From: Rhodobacteraceae bacterium UBA3069 | GTDB lineage: Bacteria; Pseudomonadota; Alphaproteobacteria; Rhodobacterales; Rhodobacteraceae | Length of the DNA: 64,000 bases | Reading direction: 5' to 3' | NCBI GenBank assembly: GCA_002366795.1 | Contig: DFBX01000106.1 | Coordinates: forward strand, 1 to 64,000 | Shown here: piece after piece, positions 36,655 to 46,211 of the stretch | Layout: the number at the start of each line of letters is the position of its first letter | Numbering within the stretch: position 1 is the first letter of the stretch | Notes under the pieces: generated by a model | Told to the model about the DNA's origin: nothing | Database searches by the model: none | Seen by the model: the letters and a program-made list of their open reading frames with translations, nothing else | Translations under genes and position numbers: made by a program

Positions 36655-37547
36655 TATCGCCTTCTGTTCAGCGCATCATATCGGTGCATCAGAACCCGGA
36701 GACGGCCAGCCAGCGGTAAGCTGACCGGCCATCCACCAGGTCTCAGGGTCGTCGGGAACTGGCACCTCAACAGGCATCTCGACCCTGATCGAGATCCAGG
36801 GGCACCGCACCCTGACCCCCCCGTTCCGGCCTACGGGAAGATAGCCGAAACAACACCGCCCAACTCCACGAGATCCGAATTTCGGGCTGGCCCGAACCTA
36901 TCCCACGGCCAAGTCGGCAGGCGGTCAATTCCGCCAGATCACGCTGCTACCCACACCCGAACCGCAAGGACGGCGCACAAAACGCCGATACGTGACCAAG
37001 GCCACGCCTTGCAGTTTTTTGGCGGCCAACGGGATGTTGTCGGACCGCGCCCGCCGGTTTCCAGGGCGGGCTATACAAGCAACGTCAAACTCGTCACGCT
37101 CAAAATTCCGCCCCCTCGCTTGGGACCGGCTGCAATATAACGCGCGTAATCCTGCGCAGACTGGTTATCTAGGCGGGCAATCCCACCGAATGTGCGGCGC
37201 CTCCGGTGTGAAACGGGAAGTCCGGGTGGCACCGACATGGATCACCTGCATGACGCAGCGCCGGTCTGTCCATCGCTCGCTTTGCCATTCGGGCAAGCGT
37301 GCCAGCCTTTCCACGCGCGACTGCGGCGGGGGAAACCCCGTCGTGCAAGAAGGCGGACAACCCCTTTAAATATCTTGATTTTATTGGATTTACCGCGCAA
37401 CCTCACGCCGTGCCGGACCTGCTATCGCAGCCATGGCATCAACAGCCTGGACAGCAGGACAGTCACGCATTTTTCACGGTAGATTCACGGAAGACCTAAC
37501 GATTTTGCAACACCTTCCGGCACAGACAATCTGCACGCGTTAACGGA
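36655..37547. other. 893-bp stretch without a recognisable gene
   Basis: Six-frame inspection finds only short open frames without family character or ribosome-binding sites. A GC-rich hairpin (GCCCGCC/GGCGGGC, 37049-37071) and an AT-rich tract near 37370-37390 are the only structures noticed. This is the longest gene-free stretch in the window. It may be decayed coding DNA or hold an untranslated RNA; nothing specific can be supported. Confidence 0.5.
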
Positions 37548-39160
37548 CTAGAAAACCTGAAGAGGGAAGTCGATCAGCCGCGAATTGCGCAGGGTCCGCA
37601 TCGGGTAGTCAGGGTCATCGCGCAGGCGCGACAAGGAAAAGTCGCGCTCGACATTGATCAACTTGGCGGCGGTCAGGCGCGCCTTCTCGGCCTCTCCGGC
37701 ATGGGCGTAGAGGGGCAGCAAGTGGCGATAGGGCGCGCGGAAACCGGGTGCGCGCAGGGCGGCAGCCTCTCCGGCCTCGCGCGCCTCGGTTAACCGGTTC
37801 GAGGCGATGGCCGAGATGCAGTGGAACATATCCCACCAATGCGCATAGCGCGAACCTGACGCCAGCTTGCGCGCCATGGCCGAACAGCGAAAGGCTTCCT
37901 CGGTGCGACCGGCAAGGCTTTGCGCGACCGAGTTGGACAACCAAGCGGTGGCGCTGTCCGGGTTCAGGTCCAGCGATTTGCGCACGCGGGCCTCTGCCCC
38001 GTCCGCGTCGCCCGCCGTCACCATGTGCATCACCGCCGTCAGCGATTGCACAAGCGGGTTTCCGGGGTCCAGTTCCAACGCGTGGGCGGCATCAGCCTCC
38101 ATCTGAAGAACCGTGGCCTGCGGGTCCGGCGACAGGCGCTCGATCGTTTCGAACATGCCGGCCAGCCCGCGCCAAGCAGGGAACGCACCATTCGGTGCCA
38201 GCTCGGATGCCTGTTTCAGGGTCTCCTTGGCTGCCACAATCCCTTGACGGCGAAAGGTGAACATCTGCTCCAACGCCTGCTCGGCCATGGCGGCGCCACG
38301 CACATCGGGGCGATCACGCCCCAACACATCGGCCAGGCGCGCGATGCTTTTCTCCGGCATGGCGCGGCAACAAAGGCACGTTTTGAAGGGTCCAGCGCGG
38401 CCTCGACAGGGTTGCCGAACCGCACCGTTTCCGAAAGCAGGATCTGCCCGGTCACGGTGTGGATCAGCTTGATGAAACCGACGCCCGCACCGTCATGGAC
38501 CGCAAGGCTGCATTCGATTTCAACATCAGGCTCGGGGGCGTCCTTGGCGTAATTTTCACTTTGAACCCAACCGCGCATCCTTTCGGTGATCGCCTTGCCC
38601 AGCCCCATCACGATCCGGTCGCGCAGCAGCTCCAGCTCGGGCGGCAGCGGGTTGCGATCCAGATAGCGCAGCACCACGCCATCCACCGCGGCGCGCAGCA
38701 TATCGGTGGGCGCGGATGACGTTGGCGCAAAGGGGCTTTCGCGCGCAGCCGTCAGCCAATCGGCAAAAACCGGATCGCGTATATCCATACCGTCCAGCAA
38801 CATCGCGTGGCCATTCAACGGCGGCTCACCCACGACGGTCCGTTCCGCATCCAGCCAGACACCGCGCCTGTCACTGCACAGGCAATCCGCGTCGTCGCCC
38901 AATTCCCGGCGCAGGGCGGAAAGCGCCTGGCGCAGACTGGCACTGGCTTGATCGCGGCCGGTCCGGCTCCATAACAGGCCCTCCAGCCAGCGGCGGCTGC
39001 GGCGATACCCGGGGCTCAGCGCAAGAACGGCAACAAGCGCACCCGTCTTGGCGCCACGCGGCGTGATATTCGCCCCGCCCTTGCCAGTCAGACAAAGCGG
39101 GCCGTACAGGTCGATCCTTACCAAGTCCGGCAGCGTTCCAACGCTTTGATCCTGCACCAT
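37548..39160 (-). pseudogene. SARP/BTAD-like transcriptional regulator with TPR region, split by a frameshift
   Basis: Read from 39160, the N-terminal part has LYGPLCLTGKGG and GAKTGALVAVLALSPGYRR, then LLWSRTGRDQASASLRQALS, a winged-helix DNA-binding domain like those of BTAD/HilA-type activators. Near 38360 the frame breaks: KRAFVAA continues as MPEKSIARLADVLGRDRPDV in the next frame, through TPR-like helices to the stop at 37548. One base added near 38355-38365 would restore a protein of about 535 residues. The first frame alone continues out of phase to 38216. A natural two-gene arrangement is possible because the second part begins with ATG, but no ribosome-binding site is seen. Confidence 0.7.
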
Positions 39161-39322
39161 GTGAATGGTCCAACTCCCTCGTTATGAAAAAACGTAACAC
39201 GGGGCGCGCATCCTGCCATTTGCGCGACAGGCATGAAAAACCCGCCTTGCGCGAAAATCACTTAACCGGCAGGCATTGACCCGGCATAATCCGTCCATGG
39301 ATTTTGTTTCGGGAGAATTGTT

Positions 39323-40395
39323 ATGGCGATTTACGGCGCGCAAGGTGCGCAAGGCGCACAGGGGGCGCAGGGCAGCGCGACAAGCCATGCAGCGCGCCAG
39401 CCTCGCCACTGCTTTACACTGCCCTTGCAACGATGCGCGACGGGCCTGGCGGTGCCTGGCAAGGAGAGGCGACCCGCGCCCCCGTGTCCGAAGTGCCGCG
39501 CGATCCGTTCAAAGTGTTCAAGGGCATGGCCGGTTATCCACGCGCCGCAACGCTGGACCTGGAATTGGGGCGCCTGGTATCGCTGGAGCTTGATCCGTCG
39601 AACCGGCAGGTCGCACGCCTGCAGTCGGACCTGCTGGCTACGGACGAGCCGTTGGTGACGCTGACCCGCCCATCGAATGCCGAATTGGCCACGGCTCAAT
39701 TGCCGCATATCCGTGCCGCCGCCGACCTGCGCGGCGACCACATGGCCGAGATTTTCGCACAGATGGCAGACCCTCTGTCGTTCTTCGGGGCAGCGGCACA
39801 TATGGATGGGGGTGGGCGCAAATGGACGCTGGAGGTAATGTCAGCGGTGATGCGCTTTGCCTCTGCCGTCGCAATGCCGATCAAGCTGCACCTGGATGTA
39901 CCGCGCCCGATGGAGTTTTCCGAATGGGTTCAGCCACCGATCCAGACGCCTGCGCACGGCTCGTGGCCTTCGGCCCACGCGACCGAAGTCTTCGCCATGG
40001 CGACCGTGCTGGCCGCTTTGTCCCGTGACAAGGACAGCCCGAACGAACTAAGCCCCGATGCCCTGATCGCGGATCGTCACCTGCTGATGCGGCTTGCCAC
40101 CCGGATCGCCGACAACCGCACGATGGCGGGGGTGCATTTCCCAACCGATTCCTTTGCGGGGGCAACGCTGGGCATCGCGCTTGGGTCGCTGATCGTGCAA
40201 ACAGTGGACCGCGAGGGGGCCAAACTGCCCGTCACCCTGCGCAGTTTCGGTGCCGGAGAGGGCGATCAGGTGCCCGATTTCTCGCTGTCTGCACTGGGCA
40301 ATCTGCCGACGCTTGGCACTGCGGATGTGGATGCCACGGGCCATGCGCAGATCCTGAAACTGCTATGGGCCGAAGCCCGGGCTGAATGGCGCTGA
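39323..40395 (+). pseudogene. Vanadium-haloperoxidase/PAP2-like protein, frameshifted near the N-terminus
   Basis: The body (frame ending at 40395) has the complete PAP2/haloperoxidase signature: KLHLDVPRP (KX6RP), WPSAHATE (PSxH) and NRTMAGVHFPTD (RX5HX3D). The only good start, ATG 39323 with GGAGA six bases upstream, encodes MAIYGAQGAQGAQGAQGSATSHAA in a different frame that ends at 39658. A missing base between about 39365 and 39405 explains this; joined, the protein would have about 357 residues. Without it, translation would need a TTG at 39304 lacking a ribosome-binding site. The predicted role is phosphatase or haloperoxidase chemistry. It diverges from the frameshifted regulator. Confidence 0.7.
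39335..39370 (+). repeat. Four 9-bp tandem repeats encoding Gly-Ala-Gln
   Basis: GGCGCGCAA, GGTGCGCAA, GGCGCACAG and GGGGCGCAG follow one another and encode (GAQ)4 at the start of the PAP2-like gene. Synonymous differences between units suggest selection on the peptide. The fourth unit abuts a run of five G at 39361-39365. Confidence 0.75.
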
Positions 40396-40551
40396 AACGG
40401 TAAAATGATCAGGCTTTAAGCGTTTTGCGGGGGACGGGCATTTGAATATTCCTGCCAAGAAACCGCGGTTGGCCGCTTGCAGGTCAGGACATTACCGTTG
40501 CTTGCCCTTGCGCATCGCGGCGCGGGCGACGGGGCAGTGCGGGGGCAATCG

Positions 40552-42273
40552 TCATTTCCCCAGCCTTGCGCGCGCATCTTGCGGCACCAGCCAATTCAGT
40601 CGATCCCGCCCGCTGGCCAGTTCGGCAATTTCCCCGGCCCGATCCGCCGCTGCATCGCCCGAGGGCGCTTTGCGCAGCGAAGTACAATGCGAATGGGCGC
40701 GGGTAACTTGTGGCGCGGCGGCACTAGTGCCGTTCCGCATGCGCACCGCGCCCGACAAGGTGCCCGCCGCCAGCACCCCGCACTGGATCATGCCTTCGTC
40801 CGAAATGCCCGAAACCGAGGGGCCGGTTACCGGCCCCTCGGGGTGGCCTGCGGCAGTATAGGGCGCAGGGCGCAGCACGCTTTGCATCAGCCCGCCCACC
40901 GTGTGAATCTGCGGCGCAAGGCACCCCGCCAGGGCGCTATGACTGCCGCCTTCGGTCAAGAGGCAGCTTTCGGGTAGGGCATTCCAGTCCCGAAAAAGAC
41001 TGTCTTCGCCCTCGATCCCCGAAGCGTCAAAATAGCTTTGCCGCACCCCGTTCACAGCCCCCGTCACGCGATCATCGCGCTGGATTTCCAGCCGCAGGTC
41101 CAACGGATCAGTGCCGGTGTTGGTGAAGGACACCTGCCAAAGGCCGGCAAGGGCGGCGGAACCGGTCAGCGGGTCGGTGGCGGCGATGCAGGCGGCAAGG
41201 CGCGGCGCGCAGGGGCGGGGGCCGTCCAACCGCTGCGCCGCGATCCGGTACAGCGCGGCAGTATCGGTCTTGCGCACACGCCCGCCCGTTGCAGCGCCCT
41301 GATCCACGATGGCTTCTGCCGGGTAGGTCATTACACCTCCTTGCGGATCGGTCAGGATCATATCCAGCTTGTCCAGCCCCGCACCATACGCTTCCAGATG
41401 GTTGGCGCTGCAATCACCCGGCTGAACGCGCCAGCCAAGTGTCAGGGCCGCACCCGCCGCAACGGTGCCACGCGCCACCTGTCGGTTGCGAAACCCGTTG
41501 CCAAACGCCATGACCAGACGGGCGCGGCGGCCTGTGCGCGCCTCCCACAGGGACAGTTCACGCTCGATCTGGGATTCAAGGATATGGCTGCCGTCCTTTG
41601 TCCCTGCCAGCATCCCAAGGCTGAGGTTCACGACCACCGGCCGCCCCGGATGACGCAGCGCGGCCCGCGCCAAAATCCAGCGCAGCCCCATTAGAATGTG
41701 CGCCTCGAACCGCGCGCCAGAGGTGTCTTCGATCGAGCGTGGCGGCAACTGCACCGCCATCAATAGCGGATCTTGCGCAGTTGCCCGTATTTCGGGAATG
41801 CCGGCCGCTATGTCCAGAACGCCGGTGCCGTGGTTGGTGGACAGGCCGGTCGCACGGCGGGTGCCTGACGGGTAAGGATCAGTGTTCAGCGCGTGATAAA
41901 CAGCCGCCTCCTCCAGGGTTGTCAAATCGGCCAGGTAGCTGTCGATCTGTGCCGGTTCCAGCACGCGGCCAAGCGCGATACCCTCCGCCGGATCACCCAC
42001 GGCGCTTTCGGGCGCTTGCAGCCAGATGCCGTCAAACCGCGTGCGGGCCGTGGTTGCGCCCGCAGCCCGCATGCGGGAACACTCGTTCAAGAAGCCGATG
42101 CCGTCGTCGATGACCGCCACGATCGGCACATCCGAGGCAGGCAAGACCGGCACCGGCGCGGACAGCCCGTGGGCTTTCCGCCCTTGCGGCGTGGCAAGGG
42201 GCACGGGAATGCCGATATCCAGAACCGAAACCCCACTAGGCAGCCCCCCCCGACGTGCCATGCGCATCATCAT
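40552..42273 (-). CDS. Subtilisin-like serine protease (S8 family)
   Basis: The 573-residue protein has the S8 triad in order: Asp in VPIVAVIDDGIGF (about residue 55), His in NHGTGVLDIAAGI (about 146) and Ser in NGTSAAAPQVTRA (about 517). There is no signal peptide, so it is either cytoplasmic or exported by another route. The N-terminus (MMMRMARRGG) overlaps the end of the preceding small gene and contains an 8-G tract (42244-42251). One G fewer would fuse both frames into a protein of about 685 residues. No ribosome-binding site is evident near its ATGs, which favours fusion or coupling. The unusually long spacing between His and Ser is filled by beta-rich sequence. Confidence 0.8.
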   Translation of the reverse strand: MMMRMARRGGLPSGVSVLDIGIPVPLATPQGRKAHGLSAPVPVLPASDVPIVAVIDDGIGFLNECSRMRAAGATTARTRFDGIWLQAPESAVGDPAEGIALGRVLEPAQIDSYLADLTTLEEAAVYHALNTDPYPSGTRRATGLSTNHGTGVLDIAAGIPEIRATAQDPLLMAVQLPPRSIEDTSGARFEAHILMGLRWILARAALRHPGRPVVVNLSLGMLAGTKDGSHILESQIERELSLWEARTGRRARLVMAFGNGFRNRQVARGTVAAGAALTLGWRVQPGDCSANHLEAYGAGLDKLDMILTDPQGGVMTYPAEAIVDQGAATGGRVRKTDTAALYRIAAQRLDGPRPCAPRLAACIAATDPLTGSAALAGLWQVSFTNTGTDPLDLRLEIQRDDRVTGAVNGVRQSYFDASGIEGEDSLFRDWNALPESCLLTEGGSHSALAGCLAPQIHTVGGLMQSVLRPAPYTAAGHPEGPVTGPSVSGISDEGMIQCGVLAAGTLSGAVRMRNGTSAAAPQVTRAHSHCTSLRKAPSGDAAADRAGEIAELASGRDRLNWLVPQDARARLGK

Positions 42274-42580
42274 GCTGGCGATACAAAAACACCTCGGCCC
42301 CGGTCTGCGTGCCGGGGTCATCGATCAGCGCATCCAGCAACGCCGCCTCTTGCGGGGTGATCAGCAGCAGCGGCGGCTGCCCCGCCTGCGCCGAGCCAAT
42401 GGCGCTGCGCAGGGATTTCAGCGCGGCCCCAAGCGCCCCGCCCTTCCCCGCGACACCAACCAGAAGCGGCGCATAGCGCAGGGCGGCTGGCGGCAATTCG
42501 GGCAGACGGTCACAGGCATGATCCACATAGTTGTCCCAGGCAATCCGGGCGTCAGTCACATCGGGCATGGATTGGGTCAC
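42236..42580 (-). CDS. Small protein coupled or formerly fused to the subtilase
   Basis: The 114-residue frame starts at GTG 42580 with GGAGG eight bases upstream and has no recognised domain. It is an Ala/Leu-rich globular sequence (AALRYAPLLVGVAGKGG, LLLITPQEAALLDAL). Its last codons cross the 8-G tract where the subtilase frame begins, ending in TAG just after. The strong ribosome-binding site here and the lack of one before the subtilase suggest that this is the true N-terminal domain of the protease, separated by a one-base indel, though a coupled two-gene arrangement cannot be excluded. Confidence 0.65.
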   Translation of the reverse strand: MTQSMPDVTDARIAWDNYVDHACDRLPELPPAALRYAPLLVGVAGKGGALGAALKSLRSAIGSAQAGQPPLLLITPQEAALLDALIDDPGTQTGAEVFLYRQHDDAHGTSGGAA

Positions 42581-42670
42581 GGGGCGGACCTCCGTTAGAA
42601 AAGACAACAAGGAATGCACACAGGTTCAGGCGCGCGCCCCCTTTGCGTCAAGCCCCTGCCCGTCCGCCCG

Positions 42671-45370
42671 TCAGCTGGCCGTGATCGTCCTTGTCGAAAA
42701 GGCGTCAATCACCGCCGGGTCCTGCGCCACCTGAACGAAGGACATCGGCTTGCCCAGCGCGAACCCTTGCAATTCGTCCAGCCCCATATACGATAGGACT
42801 TCGACACGTTCCTGGGTTTCGACCCCTTCGGCGGTCACGCGAATCCCCAGTGACTTGCCCAGCGCCACCAACGCCGCCACCATTTTGCGGCTTTCTTCGG
42901 ACTGGACGACAGGCGCGATCAGCTCACGCGCGATCTTGATCCCGTCCGGTCGCAGGCGCAGCATATTCAGCGGCGAGGAGTGGCCAGTGCCGAAATCATC
43001 CACCTCGAGCGCGATCCCCATTTTGCGCAGACGCCGGATGTTTTCCATCAACAGCCCGTCATCAGAGGCGAAGTCAATCGCCTCTAAAAGTTCCAGTACC
43101 AGCTTTTCACGGGCAGGGCCCAGTTGCGACAGGTCCGACAAAAGCGAGTCATCGGCCAAGCGTTGCGCAGAGATGTTGACCGAAACCGATCTGACGCCAA
43201 GGCCGCCCTGTTCCCATGCGGCCAGATCCTCGATCACCTGCTCCATGACATAGCGGTCAATGCGCACCGAAAGCCCCATGTCGATCAAATCCTGCATGAA
43301 TTCCGATGGCGTCAGCAGCCCCATTTCAGGGTGGCGCCAGCGGACCAGCGCCTCCAACCGGGTGACGGCCATATCCTTCATGGCATAACGCGGCTGGTAG
43401 CACACCTCGAACTGGCGGGTCAGGACGGCGGCCCGCAACTCACGAGCCCGCTGCGCGCGTTGATTTTTCTGCCTATGCAGGGTCGGCGTATATTCGGCCA
43501 GCTTGCTGCTTTTCTGCTGCTTGGCCCGATACAGGGCATAGTCAGCACTGGCCAGCAGTTCGGCCATGCACTGCCCTCCCGATCCCGGTCGGGACAGGCC
43601 GACAGAACACCCCGACGAATTTCCCGCGCCGATTTCCCGGCTGGCTTTACGAATTTCCTTGATGATCTTGCGCGCCAAGGCGGTAATGTCAGCGGCGCTG
43701 CGGTGTTGCCCCTGCAAAAGAACCGCGAATTCATCGCCCCCAATACGCGCGACCAGATCGCCCTTGTCCGCGAACTGTCTCAGCACCTCGCCCACGCGGA
43801 TCAGCAACTGGTCGCCGGAGGGATGCCCCAAACGGTCATTCACCTCCTTGAACCCATCCAGATCCAGCAGCAGCAGCGCGTCCACACCATCCAGCGGCTT
43901 GTCCAACCCCGCCCTGTCCTGACGCATCCTTTCGAAACAGCGCCGGTTTGCCAACCCTGTCAACGGGTCGGTCAGCGCCGCTTCTTCGATGCGGGCATGG
44001 GCCGCCTCAAGCGCGGAATTGCGGCGCATCAACTCTGCGCGGGCTCGTTCCAAGCCTTGTTCGCGCTGAATATCGCTGGTGACATCCCAACACAGCCCGA
44101 TCACCTGGCCGCGCGGTCTGTCTTTTTCATTTATCGATCCAGCGCGGCTTCGGGCCGGGGCCGCGATCATACGCAGATACCGGGTTTCTCCGTCCCCCCT
44201 GACAACAGGGAAGGTCGCGCGATGCTCGCTTCCCTTGGCTTGCGCGTCGTACAGCCCTTTTATCAGAACATGCCGCTCGGGCTCGGGCACATTGGCCATC
44301 CAGGCGGACAGATCACCGTGCGGCAACTCTTCCTTTCCGCCGAAAAGCTCTCTCAATCGTCTGTCCGCGCGCAGGCGCCCTGTTTCGAAATCAAAATCCC
44401 ACACTCCGACATCCGACGCATCAAGCGCCAGACGGTAGCGCCGCCAGATCGCGCGCAATTCCGTCTCGCGCCCCTTCAGCGTCTCGAGATGGTCAAAGTT
44501 TTCGCGATAAAGCTGCGCGCTGATGATCAATGGGATCAGGACCAGAAGCGACTGCACGACGAAGCCCGAACGCAGGTAGACCAACGCTTGCGGGGTTGGC
44601 CAACCGTCGAGCGGCACTGCGGCAAGGGTCCATTCCAGGCCCGGCAACTGCATGTCCAAAAGAACCGGGTTTTCATCCAGGATAGAAGCATCGCCAAAGA
44701 ACAACTCGCCATCGCTTTTGCCAATCACAAGGGCAGTGCGGATCGTCGCGTCACCTGCACCCAAGCCTGACTGTTCCAGCAATTCCTCAAGGTCAAGCGT
44801 GGCCGAGACCACCCCCCACAGCATCACATTACCCGGGTCTTGATATTCGAAAACCGGCACGCGGATCGCAACTGCGCGGTCACCGACGACCAGTTTGAAT
44901 GGCCCCTTGAGGTTCATCCCTTCATTCGCAATGGCTTGGATTTCATTAGGGGCCAGACCGTTGGCACCGCGCATATCCAGCCCCAGAACCTCTTTGCCAT
45001 CCGCCGGATAGATCATGCTGATGATCATACCCGGCGCCACGCCCACGTAGCGAAGCAGCGGCCCTTGCTCTAACAGCGCCTTTGCAAGATCGTCGAATTG
45101 TTCCCTCGACATATCAGGATTGGCCGCGAAAGAGGCAACCATGCCACGTACCAACATGGCGTGGGTGTTCAGGTGCAGCCCCAGTTGCAGGCGTGATTTA
45201 TCCGCCTCGTCAAAGGTATTTTCCCGCACCTCCTGCTCGAACTTCAATTGTTCGGATGTTTCCACCGAATGAAAGACATAGGCCAGGATGATCGCAGCAA
45301 CGAATGCAGGCACATAGGCCAGATCGCGCAGAAGTCTTCCGCGCTGACGCGTTGTCGAATTTGAATCCAC
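42671..45370 (-). CDS. Membrane-bound GGDEF-EAL protein with CHASE-type sensor and PAS domain
   Basis: This predicted cyclic-di-GMP enzyme has 899 residues. The first transmembrane segment (about 17-33) and a second (about 268-286) flank an extracytoplasmic CHASE-like domain. A PAS-like region follows (about 310-425). GGDEF is intact (IGGDEFAVLLQG, about 545), and EAL keeps RLEALVRWRHPE (about 673), VNISAQ, DDFGTGHSS and TAEGVET. The usual KID is KIA (GIKIARELI), so phosphodiesterase activity may be altered. GTG start at 45370 with GGGAG six bases upstream. A near-CtrA-like sequence lies 50-65 bases upstream. It is downstream of the CheD gene on the same strand but separated by 185 bases. Confidence 0.9.
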   Translation of the reverse strand: MDSNSTTRQRGRLLRDLAYVPAFVAAIILAYVFHSVETSEQLKFEQEVRENTFDEADKSRLQLGLHLNTHAMLVRGMVASFAANPDMSREQFDDLAKALLEQGPLLRYVGVAPGMIISMIYPADGKEVLGLDMRGANGLAPNEIQAIANEGMNLKGPFKLVVGDRAVAIRVPVFEYQDPGNVMLWGVVSATLDLEELLEQSGLGAGDATIRTALVIGKSDGELFFGDASILDENPVLLDMQLPGLEWTLAAVPLDGWPTPQALVYLRSGFVVQSLLVLIPLIISAQLYRENFDHLETLKGRETELRAIWRRYRLALDASDVGVWDFDFETGRLRADRRLRELFGGKEELPHGDLSAWMANVPEPERHVLIKGLYDAQAKGSEHRATFPVVRGDGETRYLRMIAAPARSRAGSINEKDRPRGQVIGLCWDVTSDIQREQGLERARAELMRRNSALEAAHARIEEAALTDPLTGLANRRCFERMRQDRAGLDKPLDGVDALLLLDLDGFKEVNDRLGHPSGDQLLIRVGEVLRQFADKGDLVARIGGDEFAVLLQGQHRSAADITALARKIIKEIRKASREIGAGNSSGCSVGLSRPGSGGQCMAELLASADYALYRAKQQKSSKLAEYTPTLHRQKNQRAQRARELRAAVLTRQFEVCYQPRYAMKDMAVTRLEALVRWRHPEMGLLTPSEFMQDLIDMGLSVRIDRYVMEQVIEDLAAWEQGGLGVRSVSVNISAQRLADDSLLSDLSQLGPAREKLVLELLEAIDFASDDGLLMENIRRLRKMGIALEVDDFGTGHSSPLNMLRLRPDGIKIARELIAPVVQSEESRKMVAALVALGKSLGIRVTAEGVETQERVEVLSYMGLDELQGFALGKPMSFVQVAQDPAVIDAFSTRTITAS

Positions 45371-45555
45371 GGGATACTCCCTGCTGACCTTCGGTCACTA
45401 TGATACCCATGGAGCATAACCTTCGTTAACAAAATGTGAATCCTAACGTTTAAGACCCCGACACCCAAAGATTAAGCGCGCTCCCGCTCAACTTGCGTCG
45501 CAAACACACTAGCCAAGACCGCCCGCCGGGTTTCGCCGCGTGGAAATGGCGGTCG

Positions 45556-46092
45556 TTAGAACAGGTCCACATCGCCTAGATCGACAGGTGCCTTGGGCAT
45601 GACGGGTGGGACAAGGGGGGCTGTCTCCACAACGCCTTCCATGTACATTTGCTGCGCTTGGCCAGAGTGCGGCCAGAACCGGATTTTCCGCCCCCGTGTT
45701 CCTCCGACACTGCTATTGACGCATCGGATGCCCTCTTGCTCCAAGAACCACCGCGCGAAATCCGCGTTGGACTCGCCGATATTCTTAAGATTTGAAAGCA
45801 TCTTGGCCCCGCCGAAAATTTTCGCCTGCAGGCGATCGCGGGCCGCCCCTTGACGCAGCAACCCGTTGATCAACAGCTCCATCGAGTTGATGCCATAGCG
45901 CAGGTTCCCATCTTTGTCGTCCGCTTTGCCGGGGAGCAAAAAGTGGTTCATGCCCCCAACCCTGGCCACCGGATCGCACATGCAGGCCGCGATACAAGAG
46001 CCGAGCAGCGTGTGCATGACGACATTCGGGTCAGAGGATATCTCGAATTGTCCCTGAAGAATGTTCACAACTCTTGGAGAGGAATTGTTCAT
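45556..46092 (-). CDS. cheD: Chemoreceptor glutamine deamidase CheD
   Basis: CheD deamidates glutamines of methyl-accepting chemotaxis proteins. The 178-residue protein has the catalytic cysteine in [10 protein letters not shown] (about residue 33), the His in GGMNHFLLP (about 50) and the later Thr/Ser segment of the deamidase site, plus KIFGGAKML. Start ATG at 46092 with GGA six bases upstream; a longer open frame is less likely. It lies 120 bases downstream of the MCP gene on the same strand, so receptor and modifying enzyme are probably co-expressed. No cheA/cheW/cheY genes are in the window. Confidence 0.93.
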   Translation of the reverse strand: MNNSSPRVVNILQGQFEISSDPNVVMHTLLGSCIAACMCDPVARVGGMNHFLLPGKADDKDGNLRYGINSMELLINGLLRQGAARDRLQAKIFGGAKMLSNLKNIGESNADFARWFLEQEGIRCVNSSVGGTRGRKIRFWPHSGQAQQMYMEGVVETAPLVPPVMPKAPVDLGDVDLF

Positions 46093-46211
46093 TGGTGTTC
46101 CAACGCTGTCGACGGTCACGTATTCACGGTGCCGCACCCCATGCGCGGCACCAATAACTTGGGGGTGACTATGCTGGCCGGAACGGCCGCTGCACATGCT
46201 GGATACCTGGA

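Noticed and set aside
36992..37369. Possible 125-codon gene in the gene-poor stretch
   Set aside because: No ribosome-binding site, mixed low-complexity composition and no family resemblance; competing frames of similar length exist on both strands.
39323..39658. Separate collagen-like small gene
   Set aside because: Only four GAQ units are followed by low-complexity shadow sequence; the frame is better explained as the displaced N-terminus of the PAP2-like gene.
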